Positions 1 through 8,267 of a DNA stretch of 34,822 nt are shown piece by piece. Source of the DNA: a virus; the IMG/VR virus record IMGVR_UViG_3300048672_000287, positions 1-34,822 of that record. One strand, given 5' to 3'. Both the position numbers and the translations under genes were made by a program. The notes beneath the pieces were generated by a model, which did no database searches, was not told the origin of the DNA, and saw only the letters and a program-made list of their open reading frames with translations. Position 1 is the stretch's first letter, and every line of letters begins with the position of its first letter.

Positions 1-92
1 CACCACCTTCTATTAATATTAACAGAACTTCCAATATAAATTCTATTTGGTTTTATAATTGATTGTATTTTATATATACCAGATATTTTCAT
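1..92 (-). CDS. GIY-YIG endonuclease, N-terminal part only
   Basis: An ATG at 92 opens a frame that runs off the window edge after about 30 residues. It begins with GIYKI at residues 5-9, and YIGSS follows at 19-23, which together form the GIY-YIG signature. The spacing and the following N-x-x-R-R match the complete GIY-YIG protein at 22098-22574 (GIYGI then YIGSS). Known members are homing endonucleases that nick or cut DNA and spread their own gene. It lies 12 nt past the caspase-like gene, with no promoter between them. Family assignment is firm; full length and activity cannot be judged. Confidence 0.8.
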   Translation of the reverse strand, partial: MKISGIYKIQSIIKPNRIYIGSSVNINRRW

Positions 93-104
93 TTATTAAA
101 ATAA

Positions 105-941
105 TTAAACAGGTATCTTTTGTAGTAATTCATTTATTTCATCATCCGTTACAAATGTATCATAAAGAAAAATCGCTTCGTCATAACCATCTTTCTCATC
201 ACCATGTTTATCATAAACCTGTGTGCCATGAGAAGAGTTAGCTATTATAAGTGTCGGGCCATCAAAGACTATTCTATCAAGAAGATAGTCTGGGCCTTCA
301 ATATATGGGGCTTGATCAAATGATGAACTAGGTAGATACTTCTGTATCTCTACTCCCCATTGCCTATATGTCATACCTGGTCTTAATGCTTTCATAGCAT
401 AGTAAGTTCCAGCGCCATGATATTCACCATTTATATATGCATCTGCAGATGTCTGATTTTCTTGACACATTGCAAATGTAAGCCATTTGATAGGGACTTC
501 CTTACCCATGGCAAATTTCTTATTTACTTTTTTAATTCTCTTACGGACTTGTGGATTAGGGAAGAACCTGTTCTTTGTTGGATGTGGGTTCTTACTTAAG
601 AATTTTGTTATAGTACCACTAAAACAACTATCTGCAAATACTAATACAACTGCATCAGAAGGAAGTAATGCGATAGATTTCTCTACCTCTGTCTTATAGC
701 AACTCTTTGTTACTTCAGAATTGGTAAATCTACTAACTTCAAACTCCTTAGGGTATAATGTATTTAATCTTTCTACCATATCTCTACCATCATTCAAACA
801 ACCATTAAGGTCATTTGCTGTGCCGGGATAATCATTAATCGCAAAGTGTAATATCTTCTTATCTAGTTTCATAGGTTCGGGTATTGGTGTCGGATCAGGA
901 TCAGGCTTCGTAAGCCAATCATAAATTTTTCTAAAGCACAT
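105..941 (-). CDS. Caspase-like (peptidase C14) protein with permuted catalytic blocks
   Basis: The protein has 278 residues. A basic N-terminus and a Pro/Asp linker (13-23) precede a caspase-hemoglobinase fold. The opening block (30-60, AINDYPG then a DLNGCLND-like helix) is typical. The cysteine block VFADSCFSG follows at 101-109 with Cys106. The usual domain end (EGPDYLLDRIVF) is at 215-226. The histidine block SHGTQ, with His238, then GDEKDGYDEA and TDDEINELL, appears only after this, at 229-278. In the family the His block lies between the opening block and the Cys block, so order is permuted while both catalytic residues are kept. Known relatives are Cys-His peptidases cutting after Arg/Lys or Asp; the target here is unknown. 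I chose the ATG at 941 because the upstream 38-residue gene stops at 943; an in-frame ATG at 971 exists. Inactivity or domain-swapped dimerisation are possible. Confidence 0.85.
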   Translation of the reverse strand: MCFRKIYDWLTKPDPDPTPIPEPMKLDKKILHFAINDYPGTANDLNGCLNDGRDMVERLNTLYPKEFEVSRFTNSEVTKSCYKTEVEKSIALLPSDAVVLVFADSCFSGTITKFLSKNPHPTKNRFFPNPQVRKRIKKVNKKFAMGKEVPIKWLTFAMCQENQTSADAYINGEYHGAGTYYAMKALRPGMTYRQWGVEIQKYLPSSSFDQAPYIEGPDYLLDRIVFDGPTLIIANSSHGTQVYDKHGDEKDGYDEAIFLYDTFVTDDEINELLQKIPV

Positions 942-942
942 A

Positions 943-1059
943 TTATTTAGTTTTAAATAGTTTGCCAGCATTTATTGCCTGTTGATGTAAGAACTTGCGT
1001 ATAGCCCAGAAAGCTTTCCATACGCTTATAAAATTTATTTTAATTGGTGGTAGATTCAT
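943..1059 (-). CDS. Small basic protein, 38 residues
   Basis: The ATG at 1059 overlaps the stop of the DUF5675 gene (1056-1058), and the stop at 943-945 sits one base before the caspase-like start. The product is basic (about eight Lys/Arg) with an aromatic centre (SVWKAFWAIRKFL) that could form an amphipathic helix. I recognise no family. The tight packing between two real genes is the main support. The helix could associate with a membrane, which would suit a lysis operon, but that is inference. Confidence 0.6.
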   Translation of the reverse strand: MNLPPIKINFISVWKAFWAIRKFLHQQAINAGKLFKTK

Positions 1060-1466
1060 ATTATTACTAATGTAAAACTGTTTGGTAATATCTCTAATAA
1101 TTTAGTAAGAGTGTTGGTACTTTCAACAACATCTTTATAGCCATCTTTATTTATATCTCCAAATCTACTTCCTACTAATATGCAGCCCTGTGTATCAACC
1201 TTAGATCCTGTAGCATAATTTCCCTTATGAATTAATATTGCCGATCTATTAGGGACATCATGTACCATAAAACACTTACCTTTAGTAGGAGAATATATCT
1301 TAGTAACATTATACTTACCTTCAGGTATGCACGACACATTTTTTTCGTTTCTTAAGAATGGAAGTTCTAAGGAAACAAACTCAAACAGTTTCTGAGCCCC
1401 ATCTAATACTAGACAGAGCCCAGGAGTCTGTTTGTCATCATATGATCTACTCAGTAGTAGCTTCAT
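1056..1466 (-). CDS. DUF5675 family protein, probable lysis-associated enzyme
   Basis: The protein has 136 residues. It shows the DUF5675 pattern: an N-terminal strand region with LELPFLRNEK, a CIPEGKYNV turn, then LIHKGNY and DTQGCILVGSRFGD near residues 79-104. The His and Cys in IHxGN...GCILVG are the family's conserved polar positions and recall the His/Cys pair of L,D-transpeptidase-like folds. DUF5675 genes are often found in phage lysis regions, and a cell-wall role is generally suspected rather than proven. It overlaps the 52-residue gene upstream by 20 nt and the 38-residue gene downstream by 4 nt, so translation is probably coupled. Family call is good; enzyme activity is uncertain. 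Confidence 0.75.
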   Translation of the reverse strand: MKLLLSRSYDDKQTPGLCLVLDGAQKLFEFVSLELPFLRNEKNVSCIPEGKYNVTKIYSPTKGKCFMVHDVPNRSAILIHKGNYATGSKVDTQGCILVGSRFGDINKDGYKDVVESTNTLTKLLEILPNSFTLVII

Positions 1467-1605
1467 CTTTAGCTTCAGTCTTACGAAGTTGTTTCTCTAA
1501 GTTCTGAATAACAGAGAGAGAGAATTTACTCGGTAACTCTAAGAGCCCACGATATACAATCTCTAACTCATTGTTAGTTAACTCAACTTTAATTTTCTCT
1601 TCCAT
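1447..1605 (-). CDS. Small hypothetical protein, 52 residues
   Basis: It is the first gene after the promoter at 1633-1664, with an ATG at 1605. The product is rich in charged residues and Leu, reading as one or two amphipathic helices (VELTNNELEIVYRGLLELP, then SVIQNLEKQLRK) and an acidic tail. It overlaps the DUF5675 start by 20 nt. I recognise no named family; a helical regulator or assembly partner is conceivable. Promoter position and overlap support it as real. Confidence 0.65.
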   Translation of the reverse strand: MEEKIKVELTNNELEIVYRGLLELPSKFSLSVIQNLEKQLRKTEAKDEATTE

Positions 1606-1632
1606 TAATATCCGTATTAATTAATTAAGATA

Positions 1633-1664
1633 CAAAGATACGTAAAATATTTCTAATTTCCAAA
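1633..1664 (-). promoter_or_regulatory. Bacteroidota-type promoter for the caspase/DUF5675 operon
   Basis: On the minus strand TTTG (1661-1664) is followed after 20 nt by TATCTTTG (1633-1640). This fits the -33 TTTG and -7 TAnnTTTG elements used by the primary sigma factor of Bacteroidota. The first start codon is about 28 nt downstream. No other promoter is visible before 92, so the genes at 1605-92 probably form one transcript, also reachable by read-through from the fibre genes. Confidence 0.75.
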
Positions 1665-1671
1665 TTTATTT

Positions 1672-3036
1672 TTATGCTTCATAAGGATCAGATGCCTCTG
1701 TTATAGTAAATGGACCAGTACCTCCAGCATTTGCCGCAGCCGAGTCAGCATAAAATATTTGTCCATCAGCATCTCCTGGAGTAATAGCATACCAAGTAAC
1801 AGGATCGTATGTTGCACCAGTAGGCGTAGCGTATGATATAGTATTTCTATTAGCTGGAACGTTATCATCAGTAGCAGTTCCATTAACCCACACACCACCA
1901 GACCATATAGGTCTTACTGTCCATACATAAGAATCAGCACCAGTAACAATATCACTAGAAAGATCAAATGGTGCTTGAGTACTAGCTTGATTAATTCCAA
2001 CCCAATCAGGAGCAGTATCAGGAGGTCTAATCGCATTATGAACTACATTAATATTTGTAGTTATAGTTCCTGCGATATTTTTTAAAACAACATTTTCATC
2101 TTTCTCAGTACTAGCGTTTGCAACATTAGGATATATACGTATAGTATCACCATTATTGAGCTGTGTTGTTTCTGAGACAGCATCGCCAAACCAGTCCTTT
2201 ATAGTTATCCATGATGGTATAGTATCCACAACAATACTATCAGAAGTACCCACTACAACTAATATTTCTACTCCACTATCCCATTCATAATAATCCCAAA
2301 CAAGATCTGGATTGTCAACATAAATAAAATCTTCAACAGTAAATGTGCCAGTACTAGAATATAATCCTTCATGTGGTAATGCTATATAGTTACTAGGAGC
2401 ACTAGTTGACCAGCCTATAGGACATCCCGGGGAAGCTGTAGTCTGCGTAGAAGCAATAAATAACTCCCATGTATATGTTCCTGATCCAAAAGGTAAGTCT
2501 GTATAAAATCCTTCATCTGGATCATATATAGCATATACATCTAAATCAGCTCCAGTATAAGCTACGGAAGATACCTGATCGTGAGTTTTATATGCAGTGT
2601 ACGTGCCTGCTCCAGAAATCTTAATACCAAAATAATAGTTATCGAAAGATAATAAATCTGGTGTTATATAATATGGATATGTTGCAGCTACATTATAAGC
2701 TCTTATTACCCATCTATTATTAGGAGAAGACATTGGATTGATAGTTCCAGTTTCCTGTTCTGTGGTTAATGAATGTATTGTTGGTATTGCCGTATGTTCA
2801 TATCCTCTGAAGTCTCCCATTCTAGCATTTGATGTAATATCAATATGGTCCCAGTTAGTAGGAAGATTTAAACCATACTTACCAGTAGTACTAGATGGCC
2901 ATATCCCAGTTACTGGTTTATACCTACTCCATTTATTAATAGAAGTAGAAGTAGCTAATTGAAATACATTATTATTACTTTCAGATAATGCAGTTCTTAT
3001 TATACCAGTAGTTATATCAGTTGTTCCGAGAGCCAT
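1672..3036 (-). CDS. Virion/tail fibre protein with Ig-like repeats, 454 residues
   Basis: The first 110 residues form a conserved-looking module (MALGTT, TSINKWSRYKP, NRWVIRAYN) that I recognise from fibre-associated proteins of large Bacteroidota phages. The rest is Thr/Ser/Val-rich beta structure resembling Ig-like or bacterial surface domains (about 240-330) with a final Pro/Thr segment. There is no signal peptide or catalytic motif. It is the last gene of the fibre run and ends 8 nt before the promoter at 1633. A structural role is well supported by context; exact position in the virion is not. Confidence 0.65.
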   Translation of the reverse strand: MALGTTDITTGIIRTALSESNNNVFQLATSTSINKWSRYKPVTGIWPSSTTGKYGLNLPTNWDHIDITSNARMGDFRGYEHTAIPTIHSLTTEQETGTINPMSSPNNRWVIRAYNVAATYPYYITPDLLSFDNYYFGIKISGAGTYTAYKTHDQVSSVAYTGADLDVYAIYDPDEGFYTDLPFGSGTYTWELFIASTQTTASPGCPIGWSTSAPSNYIALPHEGLYSSTGTFTVEDFIYVDNPDLVWDYYEWDSGVEILVVVGTSDSIVVDTIPSWITIKDWFGDAVSETTQLNNGDTIRIYPNVANASTEKDENVVLKNIAGTITTNINVVHNAIRPPDTAPDWVGINQASTQAPFDLSSDIVTGADSYVWTVRPIWSGGVWVNGTATDDNVPANRNTISYATPTGATYDPVTWYAITPGDADGQIFYADSAAANAGGTGPFTITEASDPYEA

Positions 3037-3047
3037 AGTTTATTATT

Positions 3048-4121
3048 TTAAGGAGTTCCAAATGCAGTAACCTCATCTTTAGCAGTTAATAATCCCGCAG
3101 AGGATATACTTAATACTACAGTTGATCCATATTTAATATTTAATTTTGTTCCACTTTGTTCCAGAGTGAATGCTGTTGCTCCACTAGTCTTAAACGAATC
3201 AGCAATAATTGATCCAACATGAGTTATATCATATACTGCCTCTGAGCCAGATGTATTTCTTTGTGCAAAATAAAGCCAATCAGTACCTGTTTTATTTAAA
3301 AATTGAATAGATCCACTATTATAAATAAATGGTGTAGTAATATCTGTTGTAAAATTAGGACTGTCTATTGGGGCATAACCAGCGGACGCATGATTTCCCC
3401 AATTATAAGCACTATTCCAGTTAGATGAATTATTAACAACCGATGTAGTCCATCCAGATCCAGTAGAAACACCAATCCCTGCAGATGGATAAACCATTTC
3501 CCCACCTCCAGTAGCTACTGTTTGCCATGTACCATCTCCTCTTAAATAATTAGTAGTTGTTCCATCTAAAAGGATACCACCAACATCTAGTGTAGTCGCT
3601 AATGGCATACTATCCCACCAATCTATAGGAGCCGCCCCCGCAAAGGCTGAAACCTCACCAGAGGCCGTTATATTACCCTCTACATGTAATGTTGTCCCAT
3701 CATATGTTAATCCAGTAGTTCCTTCTAATAGATTACTAGATGTCCAGACCGCTACTTGATTATCTATTGCAGTTCCAGAAAAGGATAATATATCAGTAAT
3801 ACCATATCCAGCAATTGTTGTTGGGTGGAAAGATGATTTCCAATACCCGACAGAAGAGTGATTACCCCATGAATATGCAGTATTCCAATTATTAGAATAA
3901 TCTGCAATAGAAGTTCCCCATGCTGTACCTGTAGAAATAGTTATGCCAGCTCCAGGAAATGATATACTAGATAATGAACTGTTAGATGATCCACCCATCA
4001 TAACTTCCTTAGCTAGTGCTTGAGAAGATCTAGATGGTGGCTTAACATAAGAATCAACTCTTTGTTTAGAGTTAATTTGCTTTTGTTGTTCTAATTGTAT
4101 TTGTCTTTCTAAAGAGTTCAT
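3048..4121 (-). CDS. Tail fibre protein with WGNH repeats, 357 residues
   Basis: A Gln/Lys-rich N-terminal helix (1-40) leads into Gly/Ser/Thr-rich fibre sequence. Two copies of a module ending NWN(T/S)AY(S/N)WGNH(S/A)S(V/A)GY occur, near residues 75-95 and 230-255, each preceded by (F/Y)P(G/S)AGI. The last 40 residues (SGTKLNIKYGSTVVLSISS...KDEVTAFGTP) closely match the end of the next gene upstream (4127-4906). The modules are shared with the fibre at 7029-8228. Such repeats are typical of trimeric phage fibres in Bacteroidota phages. Receptor contact is inferred. Confidence 0.7.
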   Translation of the reverse strand: MNSLERQIQLEQQKQINSKQRVDSYVKPPSRSSQALAKEVMMGGSSNSSLSSISFPGAGITISTGTAWGTSIADYSNNWNTAYSWGNHSSVGYWKSSFHPTTIAGYGITDILSFSGTAIDNQVAVWTSSNLLEGTTGLTYDGTTLHVEGNITASGEVSAFAGAAPIDWWDSMPLATTLDVGGILLDGTTTNYLRGDGTWQTVATGGGEMVYPSAGIGVSTGSGWTTSVVNNSSNWNSAYNWGNHASAGYAPIDSPNFTTDITTPFIYNSGSIQFLNKTGTDWLYFAQRNTSGSEAVYDITHVGSIIADSFKTSGATAFTLEQSGTKLNIKYGSTVVLSISSAGLLTAKDEVTAFGTP

Positions 4122-4126
4122 ATAAA

Positions 4127-4906
4127 TTATGGTGTTGTAAACGCACCAACCTCATCTTTCGCTTTAAAATACCCAGCGCTAGAAAATGAAGCTATAACAG
4201 TAGATCCATACTTAATCACTAACTTACCACCAGATTCTTCTATACTAAAATTAGTTGTTACTAACGATGTGGCTATTCCTGTTCCAGCAGCAGAAAAAGA
4301 AATAAAATCTGCAGCGCTAAGATAACCAGCTCTAGCTGCAGTAGCTGTCTGTGTTGCTATAGTATGTTGTGCAGATGTTAAATGATAATACTCACCAGCA
4401 CTACCACCTTGTTTAGAAGTAGTATCGTTGTGTGCAAACACCCCAACTATCTTACTATCGACATATGTTTTTGTAGCTTTTACGGATGGATACTTAGTAT
4501 CTGATAAGGCATCGGTAATTATATTTATACTCTTGTTTGATAAATCTTCTTTTAAAAATAATGCTGATAACATCGCTATGCTAAGTGGCTTACTTAGATC
4601 TGCTGTATTATCGACTAACGATAACCCAACATCATTTTTTGTTAAACCTAATGGACTTAGTATTGTTTTGTTAGTTAATGTTTGAATCCCACTAAGAGTA
4701 ACGGGAAATGTTATTCCGGGAACTATTTGAGATTCTGTTATTACAATTCCAGTAGATTTATCCCATGCTGAAAATATAGGATCTGTTTCCGCACCAAAAA
4801 CCAATGGTAGACCATCATATCCTGATAATGCTAATGCCGAAGTACTAACATTCAATGGATTATTAAGTTGTCTTGTAGAATCGCTTCTTTGTCCTGATAG
4901 ATTCAT
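4127..4906 (-). CDS. Tail fibre protein, 259 residues
   Basis: Low-complexity Ser/Thr/Ala/Leu sequence contains the common fibre phrase TLSGIQTLTNKTI (around 70-85) and a YHLTSAQH-like segment near 165-180. It ends with a 40-residue module (SGGKLVIKYGSTVIASFSS...KDEVGAFTTP) paralogous to the end of the neighbouring 357-residue fibre. The phrase with TNKTL also occurs in the 399-residue fibre at 7029-8228. Its start overlaps the stop of the 85-residue gene by 4 nt. Structural function is well supported by composition and neighbours. Confidence 0.68.
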   Translation of the reverse strand: MNLSGQRSDSTRQLNNPLNVSTSALALSGYDGLPLVFGAETDPIFSAWDKSTGIVITESQIVPGITFPVTLSGIQTLTNKTILSPLGLTKNDVGLSLVDNTADLSKPLSIAMLSALFLKEDLSNKSINIITDALSDTKYPSVKATKTYVDSKIVGVFAHNDTTSKQGGSAGEYYHLTSAQHTIATQTATAARAGYLSAADFISFSAAGTGIATSLVTTNFSIEESGGKLVIKYGSTVIASFSSAGYFKAKDEVGAFTTP

Positions 4907-5160
4907 GTATATTCAATTTGTACTGTACTATTACTATATTTATTAAATAAAACTATACATTGTTGTATATTAGTTTTAGTAAGCATATCTATTGTTTCAT
5001 CTCCATATTGGTTTAATAAAACCTTCCATATTGCTTTTACAAAACAAATCCTTCTATTACTATATTCATCATCTACTCCTAATATCTCATTGGTAATATA
5101 ATTATCAGAGAAATTAGCATACGCTTGATTTATTATTGTTTTTAATATAGAATATGTCAT
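4903..5160 (-). CDS. 85-residue virion-associated protein, permuted paralogue of a fibre N-terminal domain
   Basis: Residues 5-47 (INQAYANF...EYSNRRICFVKAIWKVL) align with residues 32-74 of the 487-residue fibre at 8268-9731 (VNEAYAKF...IYSNRCINFVKNLWKLL). Residues 60-85 (LTKTNIQQCIVLFNKYSN...IEY) align with residues 3-28 of that fibre (LTEEEILKCIELFNKYSD...VVY). The two blocks are therefore in the opposite order in the two proteins. It has no enzyme motif; a small helical attachment or adaptor domain is the simplest guess. It sits between a beta-helix spike gene and a fibre gene and overlaps the latter by 4 nt. Confidence 0.75.
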   Translation of the reverse strand: MTYSILKTIINQAYANFSDNYITNEILGVDDEYSNRRICFVKAIWKVLLNQYGDETIDMLTKTNIQQCIVLFNKYSNSTVQIEYT

Positions 5161-5178
5161 GGATACTATTTTATTTAA

Positions 5179-7026
5179 TTACCAAACAACTATCATAAAT
5201 GATCTTGTAACAAAAGATATATCTGCGCCATATGAAGTTCCAGTACTATTAGTGGCATAAGCCCTAACGTGATATGTTGTATTTTCTATCAACCCAGTCA
5301 TTGATGATGTAAAAGATCCCAATCCCGTTCCTCCTATAACTTTGGTATCTGAGATAGTTGGATTATAAGAAGTAGAATAACAAATTCCTTTTTCACTAAT
5401 TGAACTACCACCATCTGCTGTAACATTTCCCCCAGAGTTAGCTGATGTTTTTGTGGTACCAGAAATAGCTGTTGTTATTATAGTTGCATATCCAGCCTGT
5501 ATTTGATTAGAAAGAACTAAATCATAATAATCCCACGCATCATTATTATCTACATTATGCGCCCATATTGTTACTGTCCCATTCGTAGCCGCAGTAAATA
5601 ATCCATTAGAGTCTATTGTTCCTGATCCTGTTCCATTAACAACAGACCATGTAACATCTGTATTTGTGGTATTGGCTGGTGTATATCCAATTACTGAAAA
5701 TTGGAGTGTTCCGTGGTAAGTTGAAACAGTTGTTGCTCCTCCGGCAGCAGCGATATTAAGTGTCTGCATTAGTACTGCACCTGAAGCACCGTATTGATAA
5801 GCACCAACGGAAGGAGCCGTAGCATCGAATAAATTACCAGCTCCATCAAGAGTCAACCCTGTTATTGGAGTACCAGCAGCAATTAAACTTGATCCAGATG
5901 CGAGTTTTAAAAAGTTAAGTATCGGCAAACTACCATCAGATTGCCTTGCTCCATTCATCCCGGTAGCGTCAATGCTTACAAAATTTGAAGTATTGGCATT
6001 ATAAGTTGTAGTTGTGATTGTAACACTACCTGTATTATTTCCTGACTCTGTCGAAGACAGATGATTAGTAATTTGACTATTTGTATTTGTTGAACTAAAA
6101 TAACTAAATGCTTGTAGATTGTTATATGATGTACAGTTATATATATGAGTAGTTAAATCACCCATTCCATCTCTTGACTGATCAGTTCCAGTTCCTTTAT
6201 TATTAAATGATAAACAAGTTATTAGTGTTCTTTGCACTGGACTTCCACTTAATGCACCCTGATTTGCTGCACCTAACTTAAATCCTGAGCCATTTGCATT
6301 ACCACCATATACATTACCGTTTAAGTCTTTACCATTTCCAAAAGACCAACAATTAGTAAATGTAAAATAACTACTTGCACCATAAAGATCAAATCCATCA
6401 TCTGAATTTGCCCATGCCCTACATCCTGTTAAATATATATGACTATTAGTTGAATGAACATTAGGACTTCCAGAACTAATATATAGATTCAAAGAAAATC
6501 CATTAGAGTAACCACCACTATCAGCTTCTACGTCCCAATTATTATAAGCATCACAATTTGTATAATAAACATAATCGCTATTCCCCAACAATGCAAATCC
6601 ATCACCACAACCATGAACAACGCATTGTTCAATATTGAAATAATTGCATCTATTCATCCAAATACTTTCTGCTATATGTCCTGTATATTCTCTAACATTC
6701 CTAACAGTAAGTCCTTTTAATGTCCAATATGAACAATCTACCATTTCAACACCTCGCCTTGTATCAGTGGTAGTGATATTAGTGCCATCTAATATTGGGG
6801 TTTCCCCAGGATAGTTTTGTATTGTTATCCGGCTTCCACTGGTTCCATTTTTACTGTCTATATAAACAGCAGGAGTAGAAGTAACATAATACACACCTCC
6901 TCTGATATAAACTATATCACCGGCTACAGCAGTGCTAAATCCTTTTTGCCATGTTGCCCATGGTTGTGTTATTGTACCGGGATTAGTATCATTTCCACCA
7001 GATGCTGCCACATAATAAGTTGCCAT
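5179..7026 (-). CDS. Beta-helix tail spike, PL9-like pectate-lyase fold, with Big_2 and FN3-like C-terminus
   Basis: The protein has 615 residues. Residues 1-90 show the DUF1565-like opening of right-handed beta-helix proteins (YYVAASGGND, VYIRGG, ITIQNYPGETPILDGT). Coils run to about 400. NSDDGFDLYG at 207-216 and FTFTNCWSFGNG at 221-232 resemble the conserved region of polysaccharide lyase family 9, where an Asp binds calcium. Residues about 415-505 look like a Big_2 Ig-like domain (WSVVNGTGSGTIDSNGLFTA), and about 515-610 like an FN3-type domain (YHVRAYATNSTGTSYG). This architecture suggests a spike that degrades capsular polysaccharide. Substrate is unknown, and the lyase base cannot be confirmed by eye. 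Confidence 0.75.
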   Translation of the reverse strand: MATYYVAASGGNDTNPGTITQPWATWQKGFSTAVAGDIVYIRGGVYYVTSTPAVYIDSKNGTSGSRITIQNYPGETPILDGTNITTTDTRRGVEMVDCSYWTLKGLTVRNVREYTGHIAESIWMNRCNYFNIEQCVVHGCGDGFALLGNSDYVYYTNCDAYNNWDVEADSGGYSNGFSLNLYISSGSPNVHSTNSHIYLTGCRAWANSDDGFDLYGASSYFTFTNCWSFGNGKDLNGNVYGGNANGSGFKLGAANQGALSGSPVQRTLITCLSFNNKGTGTDQSRDGMGDLTTHIYNCTSYNNLQAFSYFSSTNTNSQITNHLSSTESGNNTGSVTITTTTYNANTSNFVSIDATGMNGARQSDGSLPILNFLKLASGSSLIAAGTPITGLTLDGAGNLFDATAPSVGAYQYGASGAVLMQTLNIAAAGGATTVSTYHGTLQFSVIGYTPANTTNTDVTWSVVNGTGSGTIDSNGLFTAATNGTVTIWAHNVDNNDAWDYYDLVLSNQIQAGYATIITTAISGTTKTSANSGGNVTADGGSSISEKGICYSTSYNPTISDTKVIGGTGLGSFTSSMTGLIENTTYHVRAYATNSTGTSYGADISFVTRSFMIVVW

Positions 7027-7028
7027 AA

Positions 7029-8228
7029 TTAAACTGCTTTAGTAAATTTTATATAATACCAATCTGTTCCATCACTCTCTACAAAATACAGTAATCCAGA
7101 TCCACTAGTATCCTTAACTGTAACCTTATATCCAGCAGTTATAGTACTAGCTGCAAATCCTATTGCCGAAGTTAATTCAGCATCAGTAGGAGTATTGTCA
7201 GTAAGAGCACCAGATTTTTCATCTCTTAATACCGCTATGTCCCCTATATACACTAAATTAGGTTCAATATTATGTAAAATATTTAATTCCGTTGAAGTAC
7301 TTAGTACGTCAATATTCTCATTTATCCTAGGAAGAGTCAATGTTTTATTAGTTAAAGTTTGTGTTCCAGTAGTCGTTACATCTCCTGCACTAGGAGCGCT
7401 AACCCATACCGTACCAGTTGAAGTTAAAATATTACCAGGAGTTCCTGGAGTTATATCGCTAGGAACAGTAATGTTTGCACTACCATTAAAAGAGACACCA
7501 TTAATAGTTCTTGCTGTTGCTAATATAGTTGCTTTTGCCGCCGTAGCTGTTAATCCTAAGTATAATCCAGCATGATTACCCCACCCATAAGCGGTATTCC
7601 AGTTAGTAGAATTATCTGTAACTATTCCATAAACACCAGATGCTGTTCTTTTAAGAATACCATTACTAGTAAAATCTCCATCAACAACAACGTCAGCATG
7701 GGATGTTTGAGATGTAAGATAACCTGCTGTTGCATGATTGCCCCACCCATACGCGGTCTCTCCATTTGCTATATTAGCATGGTTATAAGTAGCAAGATGT
7801 GTAGAGCTAACAAGATAGCCAGATGATGCATGATTGCCCCAGCTATAAGCTGTATTCCAATTAGTAGAATTATTTGTTATAGAAGATCCCCACGCAGAAC
7901 CACTAGATAATGCTATTCCAGCCCCAGGATATACCATATCCCCACCACCACCAACTCCACTAGAAGCTGATGTTATTAATCCTTTTGCATTAACGGTTAT
8001 GTTTGCATTAGTAAAGCTACCAACATTAGCATTAACGGTAGCTAATGTTAATGCAGTACTCCCAGAAACATCTCCAGTATGTGTTGCATTAGTTACCTTT
8101 GCTGTATTTAATGCTTCAGCATCATATAATTCAGTAAAATTGTCATTACATATATCCATTGCCGTACGTAATGGATCACCAGTGCCAGTATTAGGGGCAG
8201 TACCTATATTTATAACTTGCTTGCTCAT
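7029..8228 (-). CDS. Tail fibre protein with three WGNH repeats, 399 residues
   Basis: The N-terminus (VINIGTAPNTGTGDPLRTAMDICNDNFTELY) is a widespread phage fibre start. WGNH modules follow near residues 125-145, 158-178 and 208-228, with NWNTAY in two of them. GTQTLTNKTLTLP near 295-310 and a C-terminal segment (VTVKDTSGSGLLYFVESDGTDWYYI) complete a typical fibre. The module YPGAGI...WNTAYSWGNHASSGY is shared with the 357-residue fibre, so recombination between these genes is plausible. It overlaps nothing and starts 39 nt after the 487-residue fibre stop. Receptor specificity unknown. Confidence 0.72.
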   Translation of the reverse strand: MSKQVINIGTAPNTGTGDPLRTAMDICNDNFTELYDAEALNTAKVTNATHTGDVSGSTALTLATVNANVGSFTNANITVNAKGLITSASSGVGGGGDMVYPGAGIALSSGSAWGSSITNNSTNWNTAYSWGNHASSGYLVSSTHLATYNHANIANGETAYGWGNHATAGYLTSQTSHADVVVDGDFTSNGILKRTASGVYGIVTDNSTNWNTAYGWGNHAGLYLGLTATAAKATILATARTINGVSFNGSANITVPSDITPGTPGNILTSTGTVWVSAPSAGDVTTTGTQTLTNKTLTLPRINENIDVLSTSTELNILHNIEPNLVYIGDIAVLRDEKSGALTDNTPTDAELTSAIGFAASTITAGYKVTVKDTSGSGLLYFVESDGTDWYYIKFTKAV

Positions 8229-8267
8229 GCTATTAATTTTGATTAAATTTTATATATCCCTATTTGC

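Noticed and set aside
105-941. Frameshift or two separate genes explaining the caspase order
   Set aside because: The frame is continuous from 941 to 105 with no internal stop, and both blocks lie in the same frame, so a simple frameshift does not produce the order.
7195-7575. 126-residue + strand frame, and other + strand frames at 13766-14104, 15774-16124 and 17608-17961
   Set aside because: They lie opposite well-supported fibre, spike or virion genes, have repetitive or low-complexity sequence and no promoter or junction evidence. All supported genes here are on the minus strand.
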